NCBI GenBank assembly: GCA_030491005.1
Contig: JAKZMJ010000002.1
Location: 1 to 64,000 of the forward strand
DNA length: 64,000 nucleotides
Source of the DNA: Sulfurospirillum sp.
GTDB lineage: Bacteria; Campylobacterota; Campylobacteria; Campylobacterales; Arcobacteraceae
Direction: 5' to 3'
This document shows, piece by piece, positions 28,763 through 39,239 of this stretch. Both the position numbers and the translations under genes were made by a program. Numbering within the stretch: position 1 is the stretch's first letter; each line of letters opens with the position of its first letter. The notes beneath the pieces are model-generated. The model was not told the origin of the DNA. It worked only from the letters and a program-made list of their open reading frames with translations, and searched no databases.

Positions 28763-30039
28763 GTGTATTAGTATTATTTGGAATATTTTTCTTTTTAGTA
28801 ATTCTTGGAACTCCTATAGCTATTTGTTTAGGAGCTGCTACATTTACAACTTTAATGTTATTTACAGATATCTCTCCTATTGAAATATCTTCAATGATGT
28901 TTGAAAAAGTTGAGCATTATTCTTTAATGGCAATTCCTATGTTTATTTTAGCAGGGAATCTCTTATCCAAAGGCTCCGCCGCCCAGAGGATTATAGAGTT
29001 TGCAAAATCTATTGTAGGGCATCTTCCAGGTGGTCTTCCTATTTCTGCTATTTTTGCATCTATTATTTTTGCAGCAGTATCAGGATCAAGTCCTGCAACG
29101 GTTGTAGCAATTGGTTCTATTATGTTTGGAGCAATTGTACAAGCAGGTTATCCTAAAAAATATGCAGTTGGAACGATCGCAACAGCAGGCTCACTTGGTA
29201 TTTTAATTCCACCTTCAATTGTGTTAATTGTTTATGGAGTTACTGCTGAAGTTTCTATTGGAAAATTATTTATGGCAGGAGTAGTTCCTGGTATTATGTT
29301 AGGTATTATGATGATGGTTGTAACTTATATTGGAGCTGTTCGTTTAGGTTTTAAAAGAAGCAAACCAGAATCATTTAAAGTAAGATTAACAAAAATGAAA
29401 GATGCCTCTTGGGGTCTTATGACTATAGTTATTGTTATGGTTGGTATTTATGGTGGTATTTTTACTCCAACAGAAGCAGCAGCAGTTGCAGCAGTTTGGG
29501 CATTTTTTATATCTGTATTTATATATAAAGATATTAAAATAAGTCAATTTTTTGATACAGCATTAGATTCGGCCAAAACAACCTCTATGATTATGTTTAT
29601 TATTGCAAATGCTATGCTTTTTGCACATTTTTTAACTATTGAAAATATTCCTCAAGGAATTACAACGGCATTAATTGATGCCAATGTTGATAAATATATG
29701 TTCTTACTATTAGTAAATGTTTTATTAATAATTGCAGGCTCATTTATGGAACCAAGTGCTATTATCATGATAATGGTGCCTTTATTGCTTCCAGTTGCTG
29801 TAGCCCTTGGAATAGACCCTATTCACTTCGGTATTGTAATTACTATTAATATGGAGCTAGGTATGGTATCCCCACCTGTTGGACTTAACTTATTTGTTAC
29901 TTCTGGCTTAACGGGCATGTCTATTAAAGATGTAATTATTGCAGCTTTTCCTTGGACACTTACTATTTTTGTAGGGCTTATGTTAGTTACATATATTCCA
30001 CAAATTGCTTTATGGTTACCAAATCTTATGATGGGGTAA
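28759..30039 (+). CDS. dctM: TRAP transporter large permease subunit, DctM family
   Basis: A 426-aa, roughly 12-helix Na+-coupled permease of the DctM/SiaM family. Motifs include FAAVSGSSPATVVAIGSIMF and TAGSLGILIPPSIVLIVYG, and GIVITINMELGMVSPPVGLN near the end, all diagnostic. The start overlaps dctQ (ATGA-type coupling). It completes a PQM operon. Confidence 0.96.
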   Translation: MSVLVLFGIFFFLVILGTPIAICLGAATFTTLMLFTDISPIEISSMMFEKVEHYSLMAIPMFILAGNLLSKGSAAQRIIEFAKSIVGHLPGGLPISAIFASIIFAAVSGSSPATVVAIGSIMFGAIVQAGYPKKYAVGTIATAGSLGILIPPSIVLIVYGVTAEVSIGKLFMAGVVPGIMLGIMMMVVTYIGAVRLGFKRSKPESFKVRLTKMKDASWGLMTIVIVMVGIYGGIFTPTEAAAVAAVWAFFISVFIYKDIKISQFFDTALDSAKTTSMIMFIIANAMLFAHFLTIENIPQGITTALIDANVDKYMFLLLVNVLLIIAGSFMEPSAIIMIMVPLLLPVAVALGIDPIHFGIVITINMELGMVSPPVGLNLFVTSGLTGMSIKDVIIAAFPWTLTIFVGLMLVTYIPQIALWLPNLMMG

Positions 30040-30488
30040 TATAATCGTATCAAATTTTCAAACTACATATTTACTGTGGTTTGAACTTGATATATTACTA
30101 TTAAATACTACTTTTAGACTTAATTAAAAATATGTGTGTGTACATAATTACTTTACCTTATAATTAACTAGATTATCATAAACACTGGAATACAATGAAA
30201 AATTTAAGATTAGTTAAAGCGATAACTAAAGAAGTATACTACCCCAATATGTCAAGACAACTATTTATAAAATCTAATTCTCTTCATCACCTGTAACTTT
30301 ATGCTACAATTTCATCTGATTTACTATAATTTTTATTAATATTTTTGCAAGACTCAATTGACCATCCGTTTCCAAGAAATATCTTGTATTTTTCCATTTT
30401 ATAATTTTCTTATTGCCTAAATTTGCATTATCTTTAAAATAGCTTTTCTGAGGGCATGCAATCAAGTTTTATAATAAGTCTAAAACTA
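30040..30488. other. Gene-free region between dctM and the short transducer
   Basis: The 449 bases hold a hairpin just after dctM and one copy (30117-30142) of a 26-base motif found twice near 55 kb. Short open frames occur but none has a ribosome site or recognisable product. Confidence 0.5.
30057..30085 (+). terminator. Probable terminator hairpin after dctM
   Basis: TTCAAACTACA pairs with TGTGGTTTGAA (11 bp, one G-T pair) around a 7-base loop, 18 bases after the dctM stop. The T-run is absent, so efficiency is uncertain. Confidence 0.45.
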
Positions 30489-31862
30489 TTAAAACTTTTT
30501 ATTATGAACATCACTTATAATAGCATTTGCAATGCCTGTTGTTTTAGACACGATTATACTAGCTTCTTGTGATACTTCTGTATTTGTTTGTATTTGGTCT
30601 TTTAATATATTAACAAAGTCGTTAATTTCAATTATTCCTGCTTGTTGATCTTTTGTACTACTTTTTACATCAGTAATTAAGTCTAGTGTTTCATTAACAT
30701 GATTATTTAATTCCTTATATCCAGATATCATATTATTAGATATTTTTTTACCTTCATTTGCTTTAGTATTAGCTTCAACAACTAAAGATTTAATTTCTTT
30801 TGCAGCTTGGGTACTTCTACTTGCTAAGTTTCTAACTTCTTGTGCTACAATTGCAAAACCTTTTCCTGCTTCACCAGCAGTTGCGGCTTCGACGGCAGCA
30901 TTTAAAGATAAAATGTTTGTTTGAAATGCAATTTTATCTATTATGCTAATTGCATCATTAATAGCTATAACTTTATCATTTATATCATTCATAGCGTCAC
31001 TTGTTTTAGAAGCAAGCTCTTCGCCATGCTTTGTTGAATTGTTGACTTTTTGGCTTAGATTTAACATTTGTATAGTTTGATTAGATATTTTTAAACTATT
31101 ATTTGTAAGTTCATCTAATGTATCTAAAGTATTATTTAAACTTATTTGTGCTTGTTGTGAAGATTCATTTAATTTGTTTACATTATTAGCCAAAGATATA
31201 GATGTTTTTTGTAAATCTTGACCATTATTTTCATTAATATTTAGCATATTTATAATGGCATCTTTTACTTTATTTACATTATTAACTAATCCTTGTATTT
31301 CTCCTTCTTGGCTTATATTTTCTAATTGTATATTATTTTTATAATTATAATTAATATATTCCTTTAAAATATTATCTATATTAAAAAAATGATTTTTAAT
31401 TCCATCAATCATTTCATTTACATTATTTTTAAACTCTTCAAGTGTTTCATTTGATGTTATAGATTGAATAGTATTTGTATAATCTCCATGTTTGATATTT
31501 CTCATAACTTCTTTAGCTTCTAAAATCAAAATTAATTCTTCTTTTTCTTTTTCTTTAAGATTTTTTTCCCTCAAAGAAATAACATTTTTAATTTCAGAGT
31601 ATTCACTTGCCATTGATGTATTAATATCCAAATTAAAATCTTTATTGTCCATATTTTTTAGAAAGTTTATTAATTTATCAGATAATAATTTTCCATTTTT
31701 TCTTTCATCTAACTCATGAAATATTAAAGCAAATATCAATACAACTTGAATAATCTGTGATATTGAATTTTGTGTAAAAAAATATGCATTGATAGGTAGT
31801 AAAATTATACCAGTATAATGAACTACAGACATTCTAAAATATAAAGATTTTAAATTAAACAT
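30489..31862 (-). CDS. Methyl-accepting transducer without a periplasmic sensor
   Basis: A 457-aa MCP. Two closely spaced hydrophobic helices lie in the first 45 residues ([14 protein letters not shown] and [18 protein letters not shown]), leaving no room for a periplasmic domain. The signalling tip is [18 protein letters not shown], and the cytoplasmic half closely resembles the transducer at 22570, with the same [18 protein letters not shown] linker type. It may sense inside the cell or the membrane. The TRAP operon lies between the two transducers. Confidence 0.9.
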   Translation of the reverse strand: MFNLKSLYFRMSVVHYTGIILLPINAYFFTQNSISQIIQVVLIFALIFHELDERKNGKLLSDKLINFLKNMDNKDFNLDINTSMASEYSEIKNVISLREKNLKEKEKEELILILEAKEVMRNIKHGDYTNTIQSITSNETLEEFKNNVNEMIDGIKNHFFNIDNILKEYINYNYKNNIQLENISQEGEIQGLVNNVNKVKDAIINMLNINENNGQDLQKTSISLANNVNKLNESSQQAQISLNNTLDTLDELTNNSLKISNQTIQMLNLSQKVNNSTKHGEELASKTSDAMNDINDKVIAINDAISIIDKIAFQTNILSLNAAVEAATAGEAGKGFAIVAQEVRNLASRSTQAAKEIKSLVVEANTKANEGKKISNNMISGYKELNNHVNETLDLITDVKSSTKDQQAGIIEINDFVNILKDQIQTNTEVSQEASIIVSKTTGIANAIISDVHNKKF

Positions 31863-32001
31863 TTTTTCTCCTCACCTTAAGCTAAGTGAATTTTATCTAA
31901 GCTAAAATTATACTTCCAAATAATAGCAATACATAATAAAAAATGCCAATTTATTAAATAAGCGTAATTTTTTATTATGTTAAACTTTCAAAAAATATAT
32001 T

Positions 32002-33198
32002 TTAAAGTTTTGAAACTATTTTATATGTATCATTTGCAATAACATATTCTTCATTTGTAGGTATTACAAAAATTCTTCCCGTAGAGCCATTAGTTGATAT
32101 ATCTCTTGAGGCAGAAGATCTTTTATTATTTTTTGTAGGATCAATATTTAGACCCATATAATCTAGCCCTGCACAAACTTTTTCTCTAATTAAAGCTGCA
32201 TTTTCACCAATTCCACCAGTAAAACATAAAGCATCAACTCCATCAAGGGCAGCAGCATAAGAACCAACATATTTTTTAATAATATAAGCTATCATATCAA
32301 CAGCTAACCTACATCTATCATCACCATTATCCATACCATCTAAAACCTCTCTTAAATCTGATGATTTACCAGAAATACCAATAATTCCAGATTTTTTATT
32401 CAAAATATTAAGCATCTCTTGAATATTCATATTGTCTTTTTCCATAATATATTGAATCGCTCCAGCTCCTAAATCACCACATCTAGTTCCCATCATAAGA
32501 CCTTGAACTGGAGTTAATCCCATGGATGTATCAATACATTTTCCATTATATATAGCAGATACGGAAGAACCATTACCTAAGTGACAGACTATTACTCTAG
32601 TATTATTTTTTTTATCTAGCATTGATATTGCTTCATTTGATACAAAATAATGGCTTGTTCCATGAAAACCATATTTTCTCACACGATTTTTACTATACTG
32701 CTCATAAGGTAATGGATACATATAAGCATAATCTGGCATTGTTTGATGAAAGGCTGTATCAAATACTGCTACATTTGGAACACCTGGCATTAATTGCATA
32801 CAAATTTCCATACCCATTATATTAGCTGGATTATGTAGTGGCGCTAAAGGAATTAATTCTTTCATTTTAGAAATTACTTTTTGTGTAACTATAACTGATT
32901 GTGAAAAATCTTCTCCACCATGTACAGCTCTGTGACCAATTGCTTCAATGTCATTAATAGAATCAATGACTTTGCCTTCACCTTCTGTTAATGTTTTTAA
33001 AACTAACTCAATAGCTTCTTTATGTGTTGGCATTGCAACATCTAGTTTTATTTTTTTATCATCAGAAAATTCGTGTTTTAAAACACCATCAATTCCAATT
33101 CTTTCACACAAACCAACAGCTAAAATTTCTTTATTAACAGGATTCATTAATTGATATTTAAGCGATGAACTACCTGCATTTAATATAAATACTAACAT
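32002..33198 (-). CDS. ackA: Acetate kinase
   Basis: Interconverts acetate plus ATP and acetyl phosphate plus ADP. At 398 aa it starts VFILNAGSSSLKYQL (family signature 1), has AVFDTAFHQTMP, HLGNGSSVSAI, and near the end the ALCFTGGIGENA signature. It follows pta on the same strand by 49 bases, forming the usual pta-ackA pair. Confidence 0.97.
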   Translation of the reverse strand: MLVFILNAGSSSLKYQLMNPVNKEILAVGLCERIGIDGVLKHEFSDDKKIKLDVAMPTHKEAIELVLKTLTEGEGKVIDSINDIEAIGHRAVHGGEDFSQSVIVTQKVISKMKELIPLAPLHNPANIMGMEICMQLMPGVPNVAVFDTAFHQTMPDYAYMYPLPYEQYSKNRVRKYGFHGTSHYFVSNEAISMLDKKNNTRVIVCHLGNGSSVSAIYNGKCIDTSMGLTPVQGLMMGTRCGDLGAGAIQYIMEKDNMNIQEMLNILNKKSGIIGISGKSSDLREVLDGMDNGDDRCRLAVDMIAYIIKKYVGSYAAALDGVDALCFTGGIGENAALIREKVCAGLDYMGLNIDPTKNNKRSSASRDISTNGSTGRIFVIPTNEEYVIANDTYKIVSKL

Positions 33199-33247
33199 TT
33201 ATTTCCTTTTATTTTTTTGTTTATTGTGATTACAATATCTAAAGTGA

Positions 33248-34243
33248 TTAAACAACTTGTGTTGCAGTAATTGCTACTAAATTTGAAATATCTTCAACCG
33301 AACAACCTCTTGATAAATCATTTACAGGTTTATTCAATCCTTGAATAATAGGTCCATGAGCAGCGGCACCTGCAAATCTTTGCACAAGTTTGTATCCTAT
33401 ATTTCCCGATTGTAAATCAGGAAAAACTAAAATATTTGCACTTCCTGCAACTTTGGAGTTTGGTGCTTTTTTAGCTCCAATTGCTTCAATAATAGCAGCA
33501 TCGGCTTGCATTTCACCATCAAATTCAAAGTCAACATTTCTTGATTTTAATATTTCTACTGCTTCTTGTACTTTAGAAACCAAAGGATGTTTGGCTGATC
33601 CCATCGTAGAAAAAGACAACATAGCAACTCTTGGTTTTAATCCAACTACACTAGCAGCTGTGGCTGCTGTTGAAGAAGCAATGTCAGCTAATTGTTGCGC
33701 TGTTGGGTTTGGTAATACTGCACAATCAGCAAATAATATCAAACCATCATCTCCAAATTTACCATCAACGGTTTCCATAATAAAAGTAGAAGATACTGTT
33801 TTAATATTTGGAGCTGTCTTAACAACTTGTAAGGCTGCTCTTAGTACATCTGATGTTGCAGAATTAGAACCTGCTACTAAGCCATCTGCATCTCCAAGTC
33901 GTACCATCATACAAGCAAAAAATCTACATTCTGTTTGTAGTGTTTTTAATGCTTCTTCTTTACTTAAAGATTTTGATTTCCTAAGTTCAACTAACTCATC
34001 AACATATTTATTTATATTTTCAAAGCTCTTAGGGTCAATAATTCTAGCACCTGTGATATTAGCACCACAAGATTTGGCATTTGCATTTATTTCATCTTTA
34101 TTTCCAATTAAGACAATATTTGCCGTTTTTTCTTCTAAAACTATTTGTGTGGCTTGTAATACTCTTTCATCTTCTGATTCAGGTAAAACAATAGTTCTTA
34201 GCTTTTTTTGAGCACTTTTTTTGATATTTTCAATTAATCCCAT
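33248..34243 (-). CDS. pta: Phosphate acetyltransferase (short form)
   Basis: Converts acetyl-CoA and phosphate to acetyl phosphate and CoA. It is 331 aa, the catalytic PTA_PTB domain only, without the N-terminal regulatory domains of enterobacterial Pta. Motifs include RTIVLPESEDERVLQA, DGLVAGSNSATSDVLRAALQ and NILVFPDLQSGNIGYKLVQR. It is the first gene of pta-ackA. Confidence 0.97.
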   Translation of the reverse strand: MGLIENIKKSAQKKLRTIVLPESEDERVLQATQIVLEEKTANIVLIGNKDEINANAKSCGANITGARIIDPKSFENINKYVDELVELRKSKSLSKEEALKTLQTECRFFACMMVRLGDADGLVAGSNSATSDVLRAALQVVKTAPNIKTVSSTFIMETVDGKFGDDGLILFADCAVLPNPTAQQLADIASSTAATAASVVGLKPRVAMLSFSTMGSAKHPLVSKVQEAVEILKSRNVDFEFDGEMQADAAIIEAIGAKKAPNSKVAGSANILVFPDLQSGNIGYKLVQRFAGAAAHGPIIQGLNKPVNDLSRGCSVEDISNLVAITATQVV

Positions 34244-34320
34244 ATAAGTCCTTTGATATAAAATTTAATATTTAATTGTAATATACTAAAATAGCATTAA
34301 CATATCATATTAAGAGATAT

Positions 34321-34794
34321 TTAACATTTAATTACATATGTTTTAGCAGCTAAATCGTGAAGACATTGTTTTTGCTTATTAAAAAATATAAATATAGAAT
34401 CTATAAAATAAAAAATGCCACCAATCAAAGGTATTATAGAAATAAAGTACACTAAATAACGAATTAGTAAAGTTTTTTTATTGGGAAGTTCATAATACTC
34501 ATTAACTATTTTTATTTTTAATATATATTTTCCAATAGTTTGACCTCTTGAAAATAATAATTTTATATTAAGAATAACAAGTATCACTATACCTAAGAGA
34601 CCAAATAGGAACATATAGTAATCAAGATTAGTATCATTTTCGATTTTGGAATATATAAAACTTATATAAGAAATTCCAAATGCCCAAAAAATTAAAAAGA
34701 AAGCTATTAATTGTATAATAATTATATCAATTATATAAGCAAAAAATCTTAACCATCTTGAAGCTAGTTTAACTTCATCATCTACTAAGTTCAT
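34321..34794 (-). CDS. RDD family membrane protein
   Basis: A 157-aa protein with three or four hydrophobic helices. It begins ELASRWLRFFAYIIDI-like (LASRWLRFFAYIIDI here), which holds the Arg-Asp core of the RDD domain, and contains FSRGQTIGKYILKIKIV. Function is unknown in general; some RDD proteins are linked to ion homeostasis. It is the last gene of a likely operon with the exonuclease and the DUF294 protein (15-base gap). Confidence 0.85.
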   Translation of the reverse strand: MNLVDDEVKLASRWLRFFAYIIDIIIIQLIAFFLIFWAFGISYISFIYSKIENDTNLDYYMFLFGLLGIVILVILNIKLLFSRGQTIGKYILKIKIVNEYYELPNKKTLLIRYLVYFISIIPLIGGIFYFIDSIFIFFNKQKQCLHDLAAKTYVIKC

Positions 34795-34809
34795 TTTATT
34801 CCTTTAGTT

Positions 34810-35406
34810 TTACTTTAATTTTAAAAATATCATAGCTGTCATTATAGCATCATTTAATGCATCGTGCTTACCTAGTACTGGTATATCTAATTGTTTCATA
34901 ATAGTATCAAATTTTAAATCTACAAAAGCATATTCAGAATTTTTTGGTCTGGATTTATAATATAAAGATGATACTTCAATAGAATCATTTGGAAGTTTTA
35001 TACCTATATATTGTTTTGTATATTTAGAAATAATAGCAATATCAAACTTTATATAATAACCTACAATAGTTCTTGAACCTATAAATTTTAATAATTGTAA
35101 AACTGCATCTTGTGCTTTTATTGCATTTTCTAAGTCAATTGGTCTGATTTGATGTATTTTTATAGATTCAGCACTTATATCTTTAGATGGCTTAAGAAAA
35201 ATATTAAATGTTTCACTTACTAAAATTTTATTTTTTTTTATTATTACTGCACCAATAGATAAAATTTCATCTTTTTTAGGATTTAATCCTGTTGTTTCAC
35301 AATCTAAACAAACGTATTCATCTTCTGGTGATTTATCAAAAAGATATAAATATGTTTTATCTTTTAATTTCCTTTTTTGTAAGTTTTTTAAAAATTCTTT
35401 AATCAT
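34810..35406 (-). CDS. 3'-5' exonuclease, DNA polymerase III epsilon-like (DnaQ fold)
   Basis: A 198-aa DEDDh exonuclease: motif I LDCETTGLNPKKDEILSIGA (Asp35, Glu37), motif II in VGYYIKFDIAI and motif III LGKHDALNDAIMT with the catalytic His and Asp. It lacks a polymerase-binding tail, so it is probably not the replicative proofreader. Its start touches the stop of the DUF294 protein (shared base), a gene pairing often seen next to VC_2705-type symporters. Confidence 0.9.
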   Translation of the reverse strand: MIKEFLKNLQKRKLKDKTYLYLFDKSPEDEYVCLDCETTGLNPKKDEILSIGAVIIKKNKILVSETFNIFLKPSKDISAESIKIHQIRPIDLENAIKAQDAVLQLLKFIGSRTIVGYYIKFDIAIISKYTKQYIGIKLPNDSIEVSSLYYKSRPKNSEYAFVDLKFDTIMKQLDIPVLGKHDALNDAIMTAMIFLKLK

Positions 35407-37220
35407 TAAGGGAGCTTATCTATTTGAAAGCTAAATGTTATAAATTTCTTAAATGTATTTACAATACTAAAAGAATCCTTAAGTAAATCTCTTTCAATTT
35501 TTCCTAAAGTATGGGTATCTATTTCATTATTTATTTCTTTTGAATCTAGTATTTGTTTTAATTGACTTTTTAACCTTAATGTTCCTAAAACATCAAATGC
35601 TTCTAGTAGTTCACTAGCCATCTCATGTTCTAAGACATGGGCTTGTTCTAATAATTTAATTCTTTTAATTGTTGTAGTTTCTCTTATTTTTTCTTTTAAG
35701 GCTAAAGATCTAATACCTTGGACTATTGGAAAAACTCCAGCTTTTTTAATATCTATAAAGTTAACTTTTGTCATAAAATTAGCAATAGTTTTAGGTGTAT
35801 CAAAAGCTAAGGTAGATTTTGCGAAATATGCCATAAAAACATCTTTATTATGCAGCTTTTCAAATAAATCATCTTTTAGTTTTATTAATAAGTTTTTATT
35901 ACCAGCAACTGCAAAAGAGTCAAAGAAAATTGCCAAATCCATATAATTTTGCATATCAGGAGCTTCTATCCATCTTGCTATTTCATTTTTATACTCTTGA
36001 ACTGTTTTACACCAAAAAGAATTTGAAACCATAATATTACCCTCACAAGGTGGATAACCAAAATCTATTAAAGATTTTGTAATTTCATTTGCATACTCCC
36101 TATATTGTTCAACATCAATACCATCTTGAATTACTAAAGCATTATCTTGATCAGTTTTAATGATTTGTTCATTTCGTCCTTCACTTCCCATTACTATAAA
36201 ACAAGATGTATTAAGTAATTCTTTAGGCATTATAAGTTCGCATAGTTTTTTGTATACTTTTGTATTTAATTGACCTATTAAATTTGATATATGATGAACT
36301 TTTACACCTTTTGAGTGCATAGTCTTTATGATATTAATCAATGCCTTACTTGCATTTTTTAGTTCATCTAAATTATTAGCTTTTTTTATTTTTGTATCAA
36401 CTACATTTGTATGATTTGCAAAATGCGATAGAACATCAATTTGTTCTAAAACTCCTATCATTTCATTATCAAAATTAACAACACCAACTCTTTTAATAGT
36501 TTTTTTAATTAATAAAGATAAGGCATCAAATAAATAATCATCTTTACATACTGTTAAAAGCGGAAAAATTGCGATTTCATCTACAGATATATTTAAACTT
36601 TCATTTTTTAATAAAACTTTCATCTTAAGTATTGAATCAGTAATAATCCCATATGTCTTATCTTTTTTTACTATAATTGTAGAAGTTTTAAATTTCAATG
36701 ACTTTTCTATTGCATCAATAAGTTTTGTATTATGTTCAACTATACAAGGCTCATGAATGATAGTATCTTCAACTTTATCCAAAATGAAAGTTGATAACTC
36801 AGAAGTAAATTCTTTATTTTTTAATACTTGTATTTTATTTACTAGATTATTTAAAAAGAAGTCTTTAAATTCTTCATTGCTTTTTATTAAATTGAGAAAA
36901 GTTTTTTTCTCTAATTCATAACATATTAAATCTTCATATACTAAAAATGTATTTTTACATTTTTGATATATTAATGAATTTGCATCAAAAGAATCATCTT
37001 TGTGAAAATCTACTAAAATCTCATCTTCATAAGTTTCGTGTACAGTTCCTTTGATAATTATAAAAAAATGTTCAGATATATTTTCAGGGCTTATGAGTAT
37101 TGAATGTTTAGGATAATAGGCTATATCCATATTTTTAATACAAGTATTTATTTCTTGTTCATTTAAAACCTCAAATGGATGAATACTTGATAAAAAACTT
37201 TTTTGATCTAGTAGACTCAT
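35406..37220 (-). CDS. cNMP-binding / CBS pair / DUF294 nucleotidyltransferase-like protein
   Basis: A 604-aa cytosolic signalling protein. A cyclic-nucleotide-binding-like domain covers about residues 10-130, a CBS pair about 150-275, then the DUF294 nucleotidyltransferase domain with IVMGSEGRNEQIIKTDQDNA near residue 345 (GS..R and D.D metal motif) and the DUF294 C-terminal helices. This layout is typically encoded beside acetate-type Na+ symporters, as here, and probably tunes uptake. The substrate of the transferase is not known. Confidence 0.88.
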   Translation of the reverse strand: MSLLDQKSFLSSIHPFEVLNEQEINTCIKNMDIAYYPKHSILISPENISEHFFIIIKGTVHETYEDEILVDFHKDDSFDANSLIYQKCKNTFLVYEDLICYELEKKTFLNLIKSNEEFKDFFLNNLVNKIQVLKNKEFTSELSTFILDKVEDTIIHEPCIVEHNTKLIDAIEKSLKFKTSTIIVKKDKTYGIITDSILKMKVLLKNESLNISVDEIAIFPLLTVCKDDYLFDALSLLIKKTIKRVGVVNFDNEMIGVLEQIDVLSHFANHTNVVDTKIKKANNLDELKNASKALINIIKTMHSKGVKVHHISNLIGQLNTKVYKKLCELIMPKELLNTSCFIVMGSEGRNEQIIKTDQDNALVIQDGIDVEQYREYANEITKSLIDFGYPPCEGNIMVSNSFWCKTVQEYKNEIARWIEAPDMQNYMDLAIFFDSFAVAGNKNLLIKLKDDLFEKLHNKDVFMAYFAKSTLAFDTPKTIANFMTKVNFIDIKKAGVFPIVQGIRSLALKEKIRETTTIKRIKLLEQAHVLEHEMASELLEAFDVLGTLRLKSQLKQILDSKEINNEIDTHTLGKIERDLLKDSFSIVNTFKKFITFSFQIDKLP

Positions 37221-37302
37221 AATTTTACCTTAGAAAAAATTATTATATAAATGCAAATATTCTTTATGATATATTCAAATTAAAACTATATTATAAAAAA
37301 TA

Positions 37303-37336
37303 CTATAAAAGTGTACAAGAAGTACACTTTTTATAG
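37303..37336 (-). terminator. Intrinsic terminator of the symporter operon
   Basis: CTATAAAA-GTGTAC pairs with GTACAC-TTTT-ATAG around AAGAA, with one bulged T. On the minus strand it is followed by TATTTTTT. It lies just after the symporter stop and before the DUF294 gene, so it separates two transcription units. Confidence 0.75.
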
Positions 37337-37350
37337 TTATTAGATAATCT

Positions 37351-39228
37351 TTAGTGATCGTGAGCTTCACCAACACCAGAAGGAATCCTAATATTTTCAA
37401 CTAAATCCTGAATTTCTTGTGGTGGTTCAGGAGTCATTCTTGATACTACAAACGCTACAATTAAATGTAAAATTGTACCAATAGTTCCTATTCCTGAAGG
37501 AGCAATACCAAATAAATAATCAGCTTTGTCTCCACCTAAAAATACAAAATAAACAATATAAGCAAAAGTAAAACCAAGACCAGTAATAATACCAGCGATC
37601 GCACCTTCTTTATTCATTCTTTTGTCAAAAATTCCAAGAATAATTGTTGGAAAAAATGCAGCAGCAGCTAATCCAAAAGCAAAAGCAACAACTTGTGCAA
37701 CAAATCCAGGAGGATTAATTCCCAAATAACCAGCGACACAAATAGCAGCAACAGCTGAAATTCTTGCCCACATTAATTCTGATTTCTCACTTAATGTAGA
37801 TTTACCAGTTTCTTTATCTTTAAATATTACTTGACCCATTAAATCATGAGAAATTGAAGAAGCAATTACAAGTAATAAACCAGCTGCTGTTGATAATGCA
37901 GCTGCAAGACCACCTGCTGCGATAAATGCAATAACCCAGTTAGGCAAGTTCGCAATTTCAGGATTTGCTAGAACCATAATATCTCTATCAACATAAAGTT
38001 CATTTTCAATTTTTCCATTATTTGCTAATGGTTTAGCATTTAAAGTAATTCTATTACCATGTTCAGTAACTTTTGTTCCATCAAATTTAGGTTTACCTTT
38101 TTTAGAATCAAATGCCTTATCTGGACCATATTGAATTTTACCATCACCATTTCTATCAGTCCAAGCAATTAAGCCAGCTTTTTCCCAAGTTTTAAACCAT
38201 TTACCACTATTTGGTGTTCCATCAGAATGCTTTAAGTCACCAGCAACAAAAGCTTTATATTCAACATTTTGTACATTTTTAATTAAATTAATTCTTGAAA
38301 ATGCAGCAACTGAAGAAATAGTTGTATACATAATAGCAATAAATACTAAAGCCCAACCAGCAGATACTCTTGCATCTTTAACAGTTGGAACTGTAAAAAA
38401 TCTTACAATAACATGAGGTAGTCCAGCAGTTCCCAACATTAAAGCAGTTGTTAACATAAACATATTCCATAAATTACCAGGTTGTGTATATTCTTTAAAA
38501 CCTAAGTCATTTACAGCTTGATCAAGAGCATGTAAAAGGAAAGTTCCCTCAGGTATAACCTTAACTCCATCATGAAATGCAAAAGTAGTTTCAGCGAAAA
38601 TACCAAATTGAGGTATAAATGTATCAGTTACTTGAAGTGAAAGAAAAATTGCAGGAATCATATATGCAAAAATCATAACAACATATTGTGCAACTTGTGT
38701 ATATGTAATACCTTTCATTCCTCCTAAAACAGAGTAGAAAAATACAATACCCATACCAATAAGAACACCTGTATTTACATCAACTTGAAGAAATCTTGAA
38801 AATACAATTCCAACCCCTCTCATTTGACCTGCAACATATGTAAAAGATACAAATATAACTGCAACAACAGCAACAGTTCTAGCTACATCAGAATAATATC
38901 TATCACCTACAAAATCAGGTACTGTAAACTTACCAAATTTTCTTAAATATGGTGCTAAAAGCATAGCTAGTAGAACATATCCACCAGTCCAGCCCATTAG
39001 ATAAGCACCACCATCACTTCCTTTAAAAGAAATAATACCAGCAAGTGAAATAAACGAAGCTGCACTCATCCAATCTGCTGCAGTTGCCATTCCATTTGCT
39101 ACGGGATGAACTCCACCACCTGCTACATAAAACTCTTTAGTTGAACCTGCTTTTGCCCATAAAGCAATACCAATATAAACTGCGAAAGACACACCTACAA
39201 ATAGGTAAATTAATGTTTGTAATTCCAT
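37351..39228 (-). CDS. Sodium:solute symporter, VC_2705 subfamily (acetate-type, ActP-like)
   Basis: A 625-aa SSS-family symporter with about 13 helices. It has YVAGGGVHPVANGMATAADW, SAASFISLAGIISF, GTAGLPHVIVRFFTVPTVKD and an ALSTAAGLLLVIASSISHD segment. It is longer than ActP because of a soluble insert at about residues 310-420, which contains an EF-hand-like DRNGDGKIQYG. This matches the VC_2705 subfamily. Acetate or a similar monocarboxylate is the likely substrate given pta-ackA nearby. It follows the small DUF4212 subunit by 11 bases. Confidence 0.9.
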   Translation of the reverse strand: MELQTLIYLFVGVSFAVYIGIALWAKAGSTKEFYVAGGGVHPVANGMATAADWMSAASFISLAGIISFKGSDGGAYLMGWTGGYVLLAMLLAPYLRKFGKFTVPDFVGDRYYSDVARTVAVVAVIFVSFTYVAGQMRGVGIVFSRFLQVDVNTGVLIGMGIVFFYSVLGGMKGITYTQVAQYVVMIFAYMIPAIFLSLQVTDTFIPQFGIFAETTFAFHDGVKVIPEGTFLLHALDQAVNDLGFKEYTQPGNLWNMFMLTTALMLGTAGLPHVIVRFFTVPTVKDARVSAGWALVFIAIMYTTISSVAAFSRINLIKNVQNVEYKAFVAGDLKHSDGTPNSGKWFKTWEKAGLIAWTDRNGDGKIQYGPDKAFDSKKGKPKFDGTKVTEHGNRITLNAKPLANNGKIENELYVDRDIMVLANPEIANLPNWVIAFIAAGGLAAALSTAAGLLLVIASSISHDLMGQVIFKDKETGKSTLSEKSELMWARISAVAAICVAGYLGINPPGFVAQVVAFAFGLAAAAFFPTIILGIFDKRMNKEGAIAGIITGLGFTFAYIVYFVFLGGDKADYLFGIAPSGIGTIGTILHLIVAFVVSRMTPEPPQEIQDLVENIRIPSGVGEAHDH

Positions 39229-39239
39229 CTAGTTCCCTT

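Noticed and set aside
30195-30300. A short plus-strand frame beginning MKNLRLVKAITKEVYY
   Set aside because: Only about 30 codons before a stop, no ribosome site and no recognisable family; left as non-coding.
33390-34211. A 273-codon open frame on the plus strand opposite pta
   Set aside because: It is the antisense shadow of a well-conserved gene, with no ribosome site and low-complexity Ser/Ala/Ile-rich translation.
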